DNA of 64,000 nt from Saccharopolyspora erythraea. GTDB taxonomy: Bacteria; Actinomycetota; Actinomycetes; Mycobacteriales; Pseudonocardiaceae. Both the position numbers and the translations under genes were made by a program. The first letter of the stretch is position 1; every line of letters begins with the position of its first letter. The notes under the pieces were generated by a model that was not told the DNA's origin, searched no databases, and saw only the letters and a program-made list of their open reading frames with translations. Below are positions 16,971 to 25,248 of the stretch, in pieces. The DNA lies in NCBI RefSeq assembly GCF_018141105.1, contig NZ_CP054839.1:3782001-3846000 (forward strand), given 5' to 3'.

Positions 16971-17873
16971 ATGGACGGCGCGCATCTGCTCGTCGCCGTT
17001 CCGGCGGCCGTGGTAGGCGCTGCCGCGTTCGGCCTGGCCAGCGCGGTGCAGCAGCGCGAGGCCAAGAGCACCGAGGTGACGGCGACGGTCAGCCCAAGGC
17101 TGCTGTGGCTGCTGGTCCAGCGCCCCGCGTGGGTCGCCAGCGTGCTCGCGGTGGTCGCCGGACTGTCGTTGCAGATGGTGGCGCTGGCGTTCGGTCCGCT
17201 GTCGCTGGTGCAGCCGTTGCTGCTCAGCGGCCTGCTGTTCGGCGCCACGTTCGCCGCCTGGGGCGCGGGCAAGCGGCTGGACCGGACCCTGCTGGCCGGC
17301 GTCCTGTGCTGCATCGGCGGGCTGTCGCTGTTCCTGTCCAGCGCGCGCCCCACCGAGAGCACCGACCACGTCATCGGAGTCGAGGCCCTGCCGCTGGGCG
17401 TCCTGCTCGCGCTGGTCCTGTTCGCGTGCGCGCTCGTGGTCGTCCACGCGCGCCCCGAGATCCGGGTGCTCGCGCTGGCCCTGGCCACCGGACTGCTCTA
17501 CGGCGTGACCGCCGCGCTGCTCAAGGTGATCGCAGGGGAGGTCCGCGACGCGGGGCTCCTGGCACCGTTGCACCACTGGTCGCTGTACGTGGTGTGCCTG
17601 ATCGGCCCGGTCGGGTTCCTGCTCAGCCAGAACGCCTTCCGCGAAGGGATCTTCCTGTCCCCGGCGCTGACCGTGATCGCCGTGACCGACCCCCTGGTCG
17701 GCGTCGTGGCGGGGGTGAGCTGGTTCGGCGAGCGGATCAGCACCGACGCGGCGGCGCTGGCCGGTGAGGTCACCGGTGCGCTCGCCGTGGTCGTCGGGGT
17801 GTTCCTGCTGGTCCGCGAGAGCGAGACCGCGCGGCGCGACCCTGGCCGGTCCGCCGGGGCTCGCGGTGGCTGA
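16971..17873 (+). CDS. DMT-superfamily (EamA/NIPA-like) membrane transporter
   Basis: A 300-residue protein of about nine or ten hydrophobic segments in two related halves, the layout of drug/metabolite transporters. VGAAAFGLASAVQQREA at the N-terminus and SLVQPLLLSGLLFG resemble actinobacterial DMT proteins. I use the ATG at 16971 because the AGGAAGGGG ribosome-binding site ends 8 bases before it; a TTG at 16965 would be too close. It follows the GT39-type gene and could move a lipid or sugar precursor, but the substrate cannot be told from sequence. A perfect palindrome downstream separates it from the convergent aminotransferase gene. Confidence 0.8.
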   Translation: MDGAHLLVAVPAAVVGAAAFGLASAVQQREAKSTEVTATVSPRLLWLLVQRPAWVASVLAVVAGLSLQMVALAFGPLSLVQPLLLSGLLFGATFAAWGAGKRLDRTLLAGVLCCIGGLSLFLSSARPTESTDHVIGVEALPLGVLLALVLFACALVVVHARPEIRVLALALATGLLYGVTAALLKVIAGEVRDAGLLAPLHHWSLYVVCLIGPVGFLLSQNAFREGIFLSPALTVIAVTDPLVGVVAGVSWFGERISTDAAALAGEVTGALAVVVGVFLLVRESETARRDPGRSAGARGG

Positions 17874-17890
17874 GCGCCGTGCGGTTGGCG

Positions 17891-17926
17891 GCGGAAGGGG
17901 TGGGGCCGCGGCCCCACCCCTTCCGC
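17891..17926. terminator. Perfect 36-base palindrome between convergent genes
   Basis: Two 18-base arms (17891-17908 and 17909-17926) are exact reverse complements with no unpaired loop. It begins 17 bases after the DMT transporter stop and abuts the aminotransferase stop codon at 17927. Position and symmetry indicate a bidirectional transcription terminator. There is no U-tract on either side, as is common in actinobacteria. Confidence 0.85.
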
Positions 17927-19207
17927 TCAGCTGTTCAGGTCGGTGAGGAGCTTCTCGGTGCCGACGAGGCGCACGCAGGTGGCCAGCGCGGCGATCGCCT
18001 GCTCTACCTCGGGCAGCTCCGGGTAGGTCGGCGCGATGCGGATCACCCGGTCGGCCGGGTCGTCGCCGTAGGGGTGGGTCGCGCCGGCCGGGGTGAGGTT
18101 GATGCCCGCCTCCTTGGCCTTGGCGACCACCGCCCGGGCGCAGCCCTCGGGCACCCGGAGGCTGATGAAGTAGCCGCCGGCGGGGCTGGTCCACGAGGCC
18201 AGACCGGTGCCGCCCAGCTCGCTGGTGAGGATCTTGCCGACCGCGTCGAACTTCGGCCGGAGCAGCGCCGCGTGCCGGCGCATGTGCTCCCGCAGCCCCT
18301 CGGCGTCGCGGAGGAACCGCACGTGCCGGAGCTGGTTGATCTTGTCGGGCCCGATGCTGCGCTTGGCGGTGCAGCCCAGCCACCACTCGACGTTGGCGGG
18401 GGAGGAGCCGAAGAAGGCGACGCCGCTGCCTGCGAAGGTGATCTTCGAGGTGGAGCCGAAGACGAACGCCCGGTCTGGGTTGCCGTGCTCGGCGCAGAGC
18501 CCCAGCATGTCGGCGATCTCGGCGGGTTCGTCGCCGAGGTGGTGCACCGCGTAGGCGTTGTCCCAGAAGATCCGGAAGTCCGGGGCCGCGGTGGCCATGG
18601 CGGCGAGCCTGCGCACGGTCTCGGCGGAGTAGACGGTGCCGTCGGGGTTGCTGTACTTGGGCACGCACCAGATGCCCTTGACCCTCGCGTCCTCGGCGGC
18701 GATCCGCTCGACGGCGTCCATGTCCGGGCCCTCCGCGGTCATCGGCACCGGGATCATCCTGATGCCGAACCGCTCGCACAGCGCGAAGTGCCGGTCGTAG
18801 CCCGGAACCGGGCACAGGAAGGCGATCTCGGGTTCGTCGGCCCACCGGCGCTCGCCGCCCGGCACCACGCCGAGCTGGGCGAAGACCAGCGCGTCGTGCA
18901 TCAGTTCCAGGCTGGAGTTCCCGGCGGCCAGCAGCTGCTCCACCGGCACCTGCAGCGAGTCGCTGAAGATCGCCCGCAGCTCCGGCAGCCCTTGCAGCCC
19001 GCCGTAGTTGCGCAGGTCAGTGCCGTCCGCGGAGACCGCCGGCACCTGCGCGCCCAGCAGGTCTTCGGCGAGGTCGAGCTGGCGCGGCGACGGCTTGCCT
19101 CGCGTGAGGTCCAGGCGCAGTCCGCGTGCGACCAGGTCCGCGTGGTCCTGGCGGGCGCGGTCTAGCTGGGCGGTCAGCTCTTCGGCGGTCGAGGCTGGAG
19201 CGGTCAC
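17927..19207 (-). CDS. Aspartate aminotransferase (actinobacterial class Ic type)
   Basis: A 426-residue fold-type I PLP aminotransferase. The substrate-side RGKPSPRQLDL block, the asparagine and proline of KYSNPDGTVYS, the aspartate of FWDNAYAVHH and the PLP lysine in STSKITFAGSG are all present. The pattern is that of the MocR-related aspartate aminotransferases of corynebacteria and mycobacteria rather than of E. coli AspC. It would interconvert aspartate and 2-oxoglutarate with oxaloacetate and glutamate. It is a single gene between two convergent/divergent neighbours and is likely housekeeping. Confidence 0.85.
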   Translation of the reverse strand: MTAPASTAEELTAQLDRARQDHADLVARGLRLDLTRGKPSPRQLDLAEDLLGAQVPAVSADGTDLRNYGGLQGLPELRAIFSDSLQVPVEQLLAAGNSSLELMHDALVFAQLGVVPGGERRWADEPEIAFLCPVPGYDRHFALCERFGIRMIPVPMTAEGPDMDAVERIAAEDARVKGIWCVPKYSNPDGTVYSAETVRRLAAMATAAPDFRIFWDNAYAVHHLGDEPAEIADMLGLCAEHGNPDRAFVFGSTSKITFAGSGVAFFGSSPANVEWWLGCTAKRSIGPDKINQLRHVRFLRDAEGLREHMRRHAALLRPKFDAVGKILTSELGGTGLASWTSPAGGYFISLRVPEGCARAVVAKAKEAGINLTPAGATHPYGDDPADRVIRIAPTYPELPEVEQAIAALATCVRLVGTEKLLTDLNS

Positions 19208-19437
19208 CGGATTCCCTTCGCCGTGAATCGTTCAACGGTCCGACCAGCCACCCTAGCGACTCGCCCGCGACGGGTTTCGGCCCGTGTGGACCGGCAACTG
19301 TGCGTGGACGTCCGGTCGCGCAGCGCGGTGACCGCGTGCAGGCCGGTGCTCGCATCGGCGAGCAGTGTCCGACGTGGAGGCGGATGATGTTGCGAGGTCC
19401 CGCAAGCCTGTTCGTTCCACGGTGAGGAGATGGTCTC

Positions 19438-20082
19438 GTGTCCACTTTGAGCGGTATTGCCGGCCTGGTCCGCATCGAGAACTGCCCGCGCTCGGAGACG
19501 GTGGTGCGGATGCGGGAGCTCACCCCGCCGACATGGCGGCATGACGAGGTCTTCGGCCGGTACTGCTCGCTCAGCGAGCACATCGACGCGCCGGCTCGCG
19601 AGGTCTACGAGTACCTGGCCGACACCCGCAGCCTCGCGGAGTGGACGCTGTCCGTGCGCGGGCTGACCGAGACCGGCGAACCCGGGCTGTGGGTCGGGGA
19701 CGAGATGCTGTGCGGCGACAGCACCCGCATCTACACCCGCACGGTGGCCAACCCCGATCCGATGACGGTCGACTACCACTGCGCGTGGGACCAGGGCGAG
19801 CACCTGTGGATGATCTACCTGATGCGCGTCGTCGACGCCGGTCCCGTCCTCGACCGGCCGGGTGCGGTGGTGCTGTGGACCAACTGCCGGCACCCCCACT
19901 ACGACAGGAACCCGTGGCCGGAGCTCGCCACCTCGCCGGACCGGCCGTGGGTCGGCGACTTCTGGGACCTGTTCCACGCCGGGCACCGGACCGAGCTGGA
20001 GAATTTGAAGCGGATCTGCGAGCACCGGCACGCCAACGGCCTGCCGGTCACACCGGACTGGTCCGAGGTGGACGCGGATTGA
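19438..20082 (+). CDS. SRPBCC (START-like) domain protein
   Basis: A 214-residue soluble protein. The segment SLSEHIDAPAREVYEYLADTRSLAEW is the first strand and helix of the SRPBCC ligand-binding fold (polyketide cyclase/START-like), and the alternating hydrophobic pattern up to about residue 135 fits it. The rest is unassigned. The GTG start is preceded by GAGGAG. These proteins bind hydrophobic ligands in a deep pocket; no catalytic role can be deduced. A GNAT gene follows 34 bases later on the same strand. Confidence 0.7.
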   Translation: MSTLSGIAGLVRIENCPRSETVVRMRELTPPTWRHDEVFGRYCSLSEHIDAPAREVYEYLADTRSLAEWTLSVRGLTETGEPGLWVGDEMLCGDSTRIYTRTVANPDPMTVDYHCAWDQGEHLWMIYLMRVVDAGPVLDRPGAVVLWTNCRHPHYDRNPWPELATSPDRPWVGDFWDLFHAGHRTELENLKRICEHRHANGLPVTPDWSEVDAD

Positions 20083-20116
20083 CGAGAGCGGAGTTTCCCG
20101 CCGTAGTCTGGCGATC

Positions 20117-20575
20117 ATGGCGGACTGGGGGCTTCGACCGGCTTCGGTGGCCGACGTCGAAGCGGTGGCGGAGTTGCGGGCCGTTGTGCTGCGGGCGGAT
20201 CTGGAGCGGCTCGGGCGGTACGACGAGCAGCGGGTGCGGCAGCGGCTGCGGGACGGGTTCGCGCCCGCGCACACCTGGGTGATCGAGGTGCGCGGCGTGT
20301 TCGCCGGTTGCGTGTCGCTGCGGCCGGCCGAGGATGCGCACTGGCTGGAGCACTTCTACCTGGCCCCGCAGGTGCAGGGCAGCGGCATCGGTACGAACGT
20401 GCTGCGCGTGCTGCTGGAGCGGTGCGACCGCGACGGCACCGTGGTCCGGCTGAACGTGCTGCAGGGCAGCCCGGCCCGGCGGCTGTACGAGCGGCACGGA
20501 TTCGCACTCGAGACCGAGGATGCTGTGGACGTGTTCATGGTGCGTGAGCCGGACTTGGCCGTGCGCGGCGAATGA
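20117..20575 (+). CDS. GNAT family N-acetyltransferase
   Basis: A compact 152-residue single-domain GNAT. The acetyl-CoA loop is FYLAPQVQGSGIGTNVL (Q/RxxGxG/A) and the C-terminal NVLQGSPARRLYERHGF is the usual alpha-4/beta-5 block. It may be co-transcribed with the SRPBCC gene. The substrate is unknown. There is only a weak ribosome-binding site before the ATG. Confidence 0.85.
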   Translation: MADWGLRPASVADVEAVAELRAVVLRADLERLGRYDEQRVRQRLRDGFAPAHTWVIEVRGVFAGCVSLRPAEDAHWLEHFYLAPQVQGSGIGTNVLRVLLERCDRDGTVVRLNVLQGSPARRLYERHGFALETEDAVDVFMVREPDLAVRGE

Positions 20576-20713
20576 TCATCCGGTGACCCGCGGGGTCGCG
20601 CGGTCAGGACACAGTGGAATGACCAGAGGATTTCCGCGCTCCCTTGTGCGTGCGACAAGCGTTGCCGGGGTGCCGAGTGGGTATCCCCTTCTCGGGTCTT
20701 ACAGGAGGTGCCC

Positions 20714-21184
20714 ATGTCACGTCGGTTCCTGCACGGCCTGGCCGCGGGCGCGGCAGGCACGACCGCGCTGAACGCCGTCACCTACCTCGACATGGCGCTG
20801 CGCGGCCGCCCTGCCAGCACCACTCCGGAAGAGACGGTGCACCGGGTGGAGGACATCACGCACCAAACGCTGGACCCGGACGGCTCCGGCGCCGAGACGG
20901 CAGGCAACCGGCGCGCCGGGATCGGTGCCCTGCTCGGCATCGCCACCGGGCTCGGGGCGGGGCTGGCCTGCGCCGTGGCGCGGTCGGCGCTGCCGCGAGC
21001 GCCGTTGCCGGTGATGGCGCTGATCGCGGGCGCTGCCGCGAACGTCGGCAGCGTCGGGCCCATGACCGCGCTGGGTGTGACCGACCCCCGGGAGTGGCCC
21101 GCGAGCTCGTGGGCGTCGGACGTCATCCCCCATCTCGCTTTCGGTGCCGTCGCCGCAGCGGTCTACGACATGCTCGAGGACTGA
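20714..21184 (+). CDS. Small membrane protein, function unknown
   Basis: A 156-residue protein with an N-terminal hydrophobic helix (FLHGLAAGAAGTTALNAVTY) and two or three further hydrophobic stretches, GIGALLGIATGLGAGLACAV and LPVMALIAGAAANVGSV. A polar central loop carries RPASTTPEETVHRVEDI. I set the start at the ATG at 20714: the AGGAGG ribosome-binding site at 20703-20708 overlaps the alternative GTG. I do not recognise a family with a known function. It is convergent with the metallo-beta-lactamase-fold gene across a hairpin. Confidence 0.75.
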   Translation: MSRRFLHGLAAGAAGTTALNAVTYLDMALRGRPASTTPEETVHRVEDITHQTLDPDGSGAETAGNRRAGIGALLGIATGLGAGLACAVARSALPRAPLPVMALIAGAAANVGSVGPMTALGVTDPREWPASSWASDVIPHLAFGAVAAAVYDMLED

Positions 21185-21219
21185 CCGGACCACGACACGC
21201 GCACTGCGCCGGCGAACAG

Positions 21220-21253
21220 GCGGCCGGCCCCGTTGCCGGGCGGGGTCGGCCGC
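21220..21253. terminator. Bidirectional hairpin terminator
   Basis: Arms 21220-21232 and 21241-21253 pair over 13 bases with one G-U position, around an 8-base loop. The hairpin lies in the 72-base gap between the convergent membrane-protein and metallo-beta-lactamase-fold genes, so it can serve both. Confidence 0.75.
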
Positions 21254-21256
21254 AGG

Positions 21257-22027
21257 TCAGATCGTGTAGGTGCTGCCCGCGCGAACCAGTTCGGCGGGGC
21301 CGTCGAAGGCCTCGCGGGCTTCGCCGAGCAGGGCTTGCTGGTCGGTCCACGGCGAGTAGTGCGTGAGTAGCAGCCTGCGCACGCCCGCCGACGCCGCTGC
21401 GGCACCGGCCTGCTTGCCGGACAGGTGCATGCCGGTGGGCTGGTCCGGGGAGTCCAACCAGGACGCTTCGGACAGCAGCACGTCGGCGCCCGCCGCGAGC
21501 TTGGCGATTTGGTCGCTGGGGCCGGTGTCGCCGGTGAAGGCGAACACCTGGTCCTCGGCCTCGATGCGCAGGCCCCACGTCGGGCACAGGTGGTCGACCG
21601 GGAACGCGCGGATCTCGAAGTCCCCGACGCGGACCGGTTCGACCGGCGGTTCGAGGAACTCGAAGACGTCGGTCAGGTCGGTCCGCCCGAGCTCCTCGGC
21701 GCTGGGCGCGTACAGCGCGGCGAGCCGGCTCGGCGCTTCCGGCGGCGCGTAGACCTGCATGCGCCGCTGCTTCGGGTCGTACGGCTTGTTCGGCCGGTAC
21801 CGGAGGTAGACCGCCAGCGGAGCGAAGTCGGCGCAGTGGTCCGGGTGCAGGTGGGTCAGCAGCAGCGCGTTGACGTCGAACGGGTCGGTCCAGCGCTGCA
21901 ACGGCCCCATGGTGCCGTTTCCGAGGTCGATCACGAGCCTCGTGCTTCCGGAACGCAGGAGGTACCCGGACGACGGCGACTCCGGTGCGGGCGCGCTTCC
22001 CGAACAACCGAGAACGGTCAACTCCAT
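21257..22027 (-). CDS. Metallo-beta-lactamase-fold hydrolase (RNase Z-like)
   Basis: A 256-residue protein with LTVLGCSGSAPAP at the N-terminus, the zinc-binding THLHPDHCADF (HxHxDH), a later histidine in FPVDHLCPTWG, the bridging aspartate in FTGDTGPSDQ and the final histidine in LLTHYSP. This is the RNase Z/arylsulfatase-like branch of the superfamily. Many actinobacteria have such single genes; the natural substrate (a phosphodiester or a cyclic nucleotide) cannot be told from sequence. The gene stands alone, divergent from the GreA-like gene. Confidence 0.85.
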   Translation of the reverse strand: MELTVLGCSGSAPAPESPSSGYLLRSGSTRLVIDLGNGTMGPLQRWTDPFDVNALLLTHLHPDHCADFAPLAVYLRYRPNKPYDPKQRRMQVYAPPEAPSRLAALYAPSAEELGRTDLTDVFEFLEPPVEPVRVGDFEIRAFPVDHLCPTWGLRIEAEDQVFAFTGDTGPSDQIAKLAAGADVLLSEASWLDSPDQPTGMHLSGKQAGAAAASAGVRRLLLTHYSPWTDQQALLGEAREAFDGPAELVRAGSTYTI

Positions 22028-22232
22028 GAGGATTCTCCGCAGGTCTTGGGCGTGTGGGTGCGACGTGCGGTGGCCAGTATCCGGTCACGCTCCGTGTCCT
22101 GCCGGGCGAGGTCACGATCGGTCGACCCGCTCCATCGTCCACTTCGGTCGAACGGGTGTGCGTGGTCCGCGTGCCGCCGTGGCCGGTATGGCCGATACTG
22201 CGGGGACGCCCCCGGTGAAAGGGGAGGACGGC

Positions 22233-22721
22233 ATGAACAGCAGCGGCCCGGACCTGCCTCCGGAGGCTCGTGCGCGGCTGGAGGAGGAAGTGCGGTCGCT
22301 GCGCGAACAGCGGCGTCAGCTCGCCGAGGACCTCTCGCAACGGGATCCCGTCGGAGACCGCGGCGACGACTCCCAGGCACTGGAAGGGGCCGACGAACTG
22401 GCCTGGTACGACGACCGCATCGCCGCACTCGAACGGCGGCTGACCGGGCGCGACCGGCGGGCAGGCAAGGGGGCCGAGGGGCTGCCGCCCGGTTCGGAGG
22501 TGCGGGTCCGGTTCGAGGACGGCACGGTGCAGGAGCTGCGGGTCGTGGGCATCCCGGAGGAGGTGCCGGAGGGCGAGGAGGACCGGACGATGACCTCCGA
22601 CAGCCCACTGGCGCTGGCGCTGGCCGGCAGCAGCGCGGGCGCCGACATCACCTACTCCACACCTGACGGCCCGGCGCGGGTGCATCTGCTCGACGTCCGC
22701 CTGCCGTCGTGGGGAGGCTGA
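22233..22721 (+). CDS. GreA/GreB-like transcription factor
   Basis: A 162-residue protein. Residues 5-75 form a charged helical region, the coiled coil expected of Gre factors, shortened by a glycine-rich break. Residues 90-160 are the FKBP-like C-terminal domain: PGSEVRVRFEDGTVQELRVVG, a DSPLALALAG block corresponding to the SPLGxAL signature, and a closing strand LLDVR. Gre factors bind RNA polymerase in the secondary channel; short divergent homologues like this one can instead act as general RNA-polymerase-channel regulators. The ATG at 22233 follows GGGGAGG; the longer open frame upstream is non-coding. Confidence 0.75.
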   Translation: MNSSGPDLPPEARARLEEEVRSLREQRRQLAEDLSQRDPVGDRGDDSQALEGADELAWYDDRIAALERRLTGRDRRAGKGAEGLPPGSEVRVRFEDGTVQELRVVGIPEEVPEGEEDRTMTSDSPLALALAGSSAGADITYSTPDGPARVHLLDVRLPSWGG

Positions 22722-22758
22722 AGCCGCCGTCCGGCGGAGCCGGGAGCCTGGACGACGA

Positions 22759-22790
22759 GGCCCTGCCGCCGCGTTCGCAGTGGCAGGGCC
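22759..22790. terminator. Hairpin between convergent genes
   Basis: GGCCCTGCC (22759-22767 on the complementary reading of its partner) pairs with GGCAGGGCC at 22782-22790, giving a 9-base stem around a 14-base loop. It lies 37 bases after the GreA-like stop and in front of the convergent protease stop. A tract of T residues is missing. Confidence 0.6.
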
Positions 22791-22836
22791 CCGGGCCTGC
22801 TGATCAGGTGATCAGCTGGTCGCGCGTTCAGGCAGA

Positions 22837-23718
22837 TCAGGCGATGACGCTGTCCACCCAGTCGCGGAAGTCGCCGACGCTGGTGTAGATGTCGGGGGAC
22901 TCGCCGCAGACGGAGCCGACGCCCCGGCTGTCGACGCCGACGACCTTCCAGCGGTCGCCCTCGGCGACCAGCAGCGGCGAACCGGAGTCACCGCCGCACG
23001 GTCCGCGCACGCCCTCCGGGTTGTCCGCGCAGACGTCGCCGTCGCGGATGCCCCAGGAGTCGTCGCCTTCGGCGTCGGCCACGCACTTCTGCGTGGCAGG
23101 CGGGATGATCGCGGTGTCGAGCTGCTGGAGCTGCGTCGGCAGCTTGGTCGGGTCGCCCGCGTCGTCGTTGGAGACGTAGCCCCAGCCGATCTCGCGGACG
23201 GCCGTGCCCGGCTCGCTGATCGCGTCGGCCATCGGGGCAGGCGCCTGGTCGGTCGGCCCGTCCAGGTGCAGCAGGGCGATGTCGCTGCCCTCCGCGCGGT
23301 CGGGCTTTGCTTGGTAGTCCGGGTGCACCACGATCTCGCGGAGCTTGGCCACGCTGCCACCGGAGTTGCGGTCGGTGCTGCCGATCCGCACGTGGAACAG
23401 CGCGGGGTCCATGACGGTGAACGGCGCGCCGTTCGTGCCGGGCTCGGTGACGCAGTGCGCGGCGGTCACGATCCACTCCGGGCTGACCAGGGCACCACCG
23501 CAGCGGTGGGAGTTCGAGTCCCCGTCGCGCTCGTACTGCAACGAGGCCATGAACGAGTACGTCTGGTCCGCGGGCGAGCCGCCGATGATGTAGGGCGTCA
23601 CCTCGCCGCCGGGACCATCGGCGTGCGCCGTTCCAAGACTCGTGAGCGTGCCGGCCGCGGTCACCGCGGCCAGGACCGCGGCGCGCCTGCGCGACCGCAC
23701 CCGCAGGTTCTTGGTCAT
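22837..23718 (-). CDS. Secreted trypsin-like serine protease
   Basis: A 293-residue chymotrypsin-fold (S1) protease. The N-terminus MTKNLRVRSRRRAAVLAAVT ends in AHADG, a typical Sec signal peptide cut near residue 33. A propeptide of about ten residues leads to IIGGS, the site whose cleavage activates trypsin-like zymogens. The catalytic triad is His88 (TAAHC), Asp146 (DIALL) and Ser245 (GDSGSP); cysteines are placed for three disulfides. The S1 pocket residue near GVRGPCGGDSG lies after an acidic-poor loop, so trypsin-like specificity is not certain. The start at 23718 has GGAGG nine bases before it; an upstream ATG would add 13 unlikely residues. Confidence 0.93.
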   Translation of the reverse strand: MTKNLRVRSRRRAAVLAAVTAAGTLTSLGTAHADGPGGEVTPYIIGGSPADQTYSFMASLQYERDGDSNSHRCGGALVSPEWIVTAAHCVTEPGTNGAPFTVMDPALFHVRIGSTDRNSGGSVAKLREIVVHPDYQAKPDRAEGSDIALLHLDGPTDQAPAPMADAISEPGTAVREIGWGYVSNDDAGDPTKLPTQLQQLDTAIIPPATQKCVADAEGDDSWGIRDGDVCADNPEGVRGPCGGDSGSPLLVAEGDRWKVVGVDSRGVGSVCGESPDIYTSVGDFRDWVDSVIA

Positions 23719-23874
23719 TCGGTTGTTCCTCCAGCATTCCTGCTGCGCGAAGTGCACGCGCAGTGCTGATCAATCTAGGCGAGCCGGGCCCCTCGCGGGG
23801 GGCGTTGCCGGAATGGAGGAACTGCGGATTTGCCGGGAGAATACCGGGACGATAACGGGAAAGGCGCAGGGAGG

Positions 23875-23912
23875 GCGCCTGGTTTCCGTTCGGCGCAGCG
23901 GAAACCAGGCGC
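23875..23912 (-). terminator. Strong hairpin terminator of the alpha-hydroxy-acid oxidase operon
   Basis: Two perfectly complementary 14-base arms (23875-23888 and 23899-23912) enclose a 10-base loop, just beyond the stop of the FMN oxidase gene at 23922. No T tract follows. It also lies upstream of the protease gene, so it would insulate that promoter. Confidence 0.85.
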
Positions 23913-23921
23913 ACCGGAGTC

Positions 23922-25193
23922 TCAGTTTCCGTGCAGCTCCGCCGATCGGGGCAGCGCGACGTGGCGTTCGCCGAGGTCTTCGGTGCGCCGAACGCCGAGC
24001 AGCTGCATGCACCGCTGGTACTCGTCGGCGAGGATCTCGTAGGCGCGGACGACGCCGTCCTGGCCGCCGGCCATGATGCCGTAGAGGTAGGCGCGGCCGA
24101 CCATCGCGGCGTCCGCGCCCGAGGCGCGTGCGGCCACGATGTCCTGTCCGTGCCGGATCCCGCCGTCGATGAGCACCGTCGCCTCCGGGCCGACCGCGGC
24201 GCGCACGGCGGGCAGCACGTCGAGCGTCGCGGCCGAGCGGTCGAGCTGCCGGCCGCCGTGGTTGGAGACCACCACGCCGTCGGCGCCGCGTCGCACCACC
24301 TCGCGGGCGGACTCCGGCGTGGTGATGCCCTTGACCAGCAGCTTGCCCGGCCAGCGTTCGCGCAGCCACTCCAGCGCCGCGAAGTCCAGTCCCGGGTCGA
24401 ACAGGGTGCGGGCGACGTCCTCGGAGGAGAGGTTGCCCTCGACGCCGGAAAGCGAGGCGAAGCCGATGCCCGGGGTGGTCAGCTTGTTGTACCACCACGC
24501 CGGGAACATCGACATGTTCAGGATCGTCCTGGCGGTCAGGGCGGGCGGGATGGTCAGTCCGTTGACCACGTCCTTGAGTCGCTTTCCCGCGACCGAGGTG
24601 TCCACGGTGAGCAGCATCGTCGAGTAGCCGGCGGCCTCGGCCCTGGACACCAGCAGCTCGTTCGTCGCCGCGTCGTTGGTTCGGTAGAGCTGGAACCACA
24701 GGTCGCCACCCGGCGCGGCGCCGCGAACGTCCTCAATGGACGTCGTGCCCACCGTCGACAGCGAGTAGGGCACGCCGAAGTGCTCGGCGACGCGGGCGAC
24801 CGCCGCCTCGCCGTGGTGGTGCATCATGCGCGTGTAGCCGGTCGGCGCGAACACCAGCGGTATCGGGATGCGCTTGCCGAAGAGGTCCACGCCGAGTTCC
24901 GGGTCGGCGACCGAGTGCAGCGCCTCCGGGCGCAACGTCACGCGCCGGTACGCCGCGATGTTGCGCGCCGCGGTGATCTCCTCCTCGGCCGCGCCGTCGA
25001 CGTAGTCGAACACCGAGCGCGGGGTGGTCCGCCTGGCAGCCCTGCGCAGGTGCTCGACGGTGAGCGCGTTCTCCAGCCGCCGCGCGGTCAGCCCGAACGT
25101 CGGCTTCTTGAACCGCACCACCTCGCGGATCTGCGACCACCTGGGGAACTGCCGCGCCCGCGAGATGGGGGCGAGGGGGATCTTGCCGGTCAT
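23922..25193 (-). CDS. FMN-dependent alpha-hydroxy-acid dehydrogenase (L-lactate dehydrogenase type)
   Basis: A 423-residue TIM-barrel flavoprotein of the LldD/glycolate oxidase family. The FMN-binding PTGYTRMMHHHGE block, the WFQLYRTND strand and the catalytic SNHGGRQLDRSAAT with its active-site histidine are all visible; IDGGIRHGQDIVAARASGAD and GRAYLYG complete the phosphate site. It oxidizes an L-2-hydroxy acid such as lactate and passes electrons to quinone or oxygen. Start: ATG at 25193 after GGAAGGA; an upstream GTG-type extension is unlikely. It is the second gene of an operon behind an Nramp-like permease, 55 bases apart. The 50-residue N-terminal extension is longer than in E. coli LldD but usual for actinobacterial members. 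Confidence 0.9.
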   Translation of the reverse strand: MTGKIPLAPISRARQFPRWSQIREVVRFKKPTFGLTARRLENALTVEHLRRAARRTTPRSVFDYVDGAAEEEITAARNIAAYRRVTLRPEALHSVADPELGVDLFGKRIPIPLVFAPTGYTRMMHHHGEAAVARVAEHFGVPYSLSTVGTTSIEDVRGAAPGGDLWFQLYRTNDAATNELLVSRAEAAGYSTMLLTVDTSVAGKRLKDVVNGLTIPPALTARTILNMSMFPAWWYNKLTTPGIGFASLSGVEGNLSSEDVARTLFDPGLDFAALEWLRERWPGKLLVKGITTPESAREVVRRGADGVVVSNHGGRQLDRSAATLDVLPAVRAAVGPEATVLIDGGIRHGQDIVAARASGADAAMVGRAYLYGIMAGGQDGVVRAYEILADEYQRCMQLLGVRRTEDLGERHVALPRSAELHGN

Positions 25194-25248
25194 GGGTCCT
25201 TCCTTGCGCATGCGCCGGCCGCCCCGCGGGCGGCCGGCGCTGATGGGG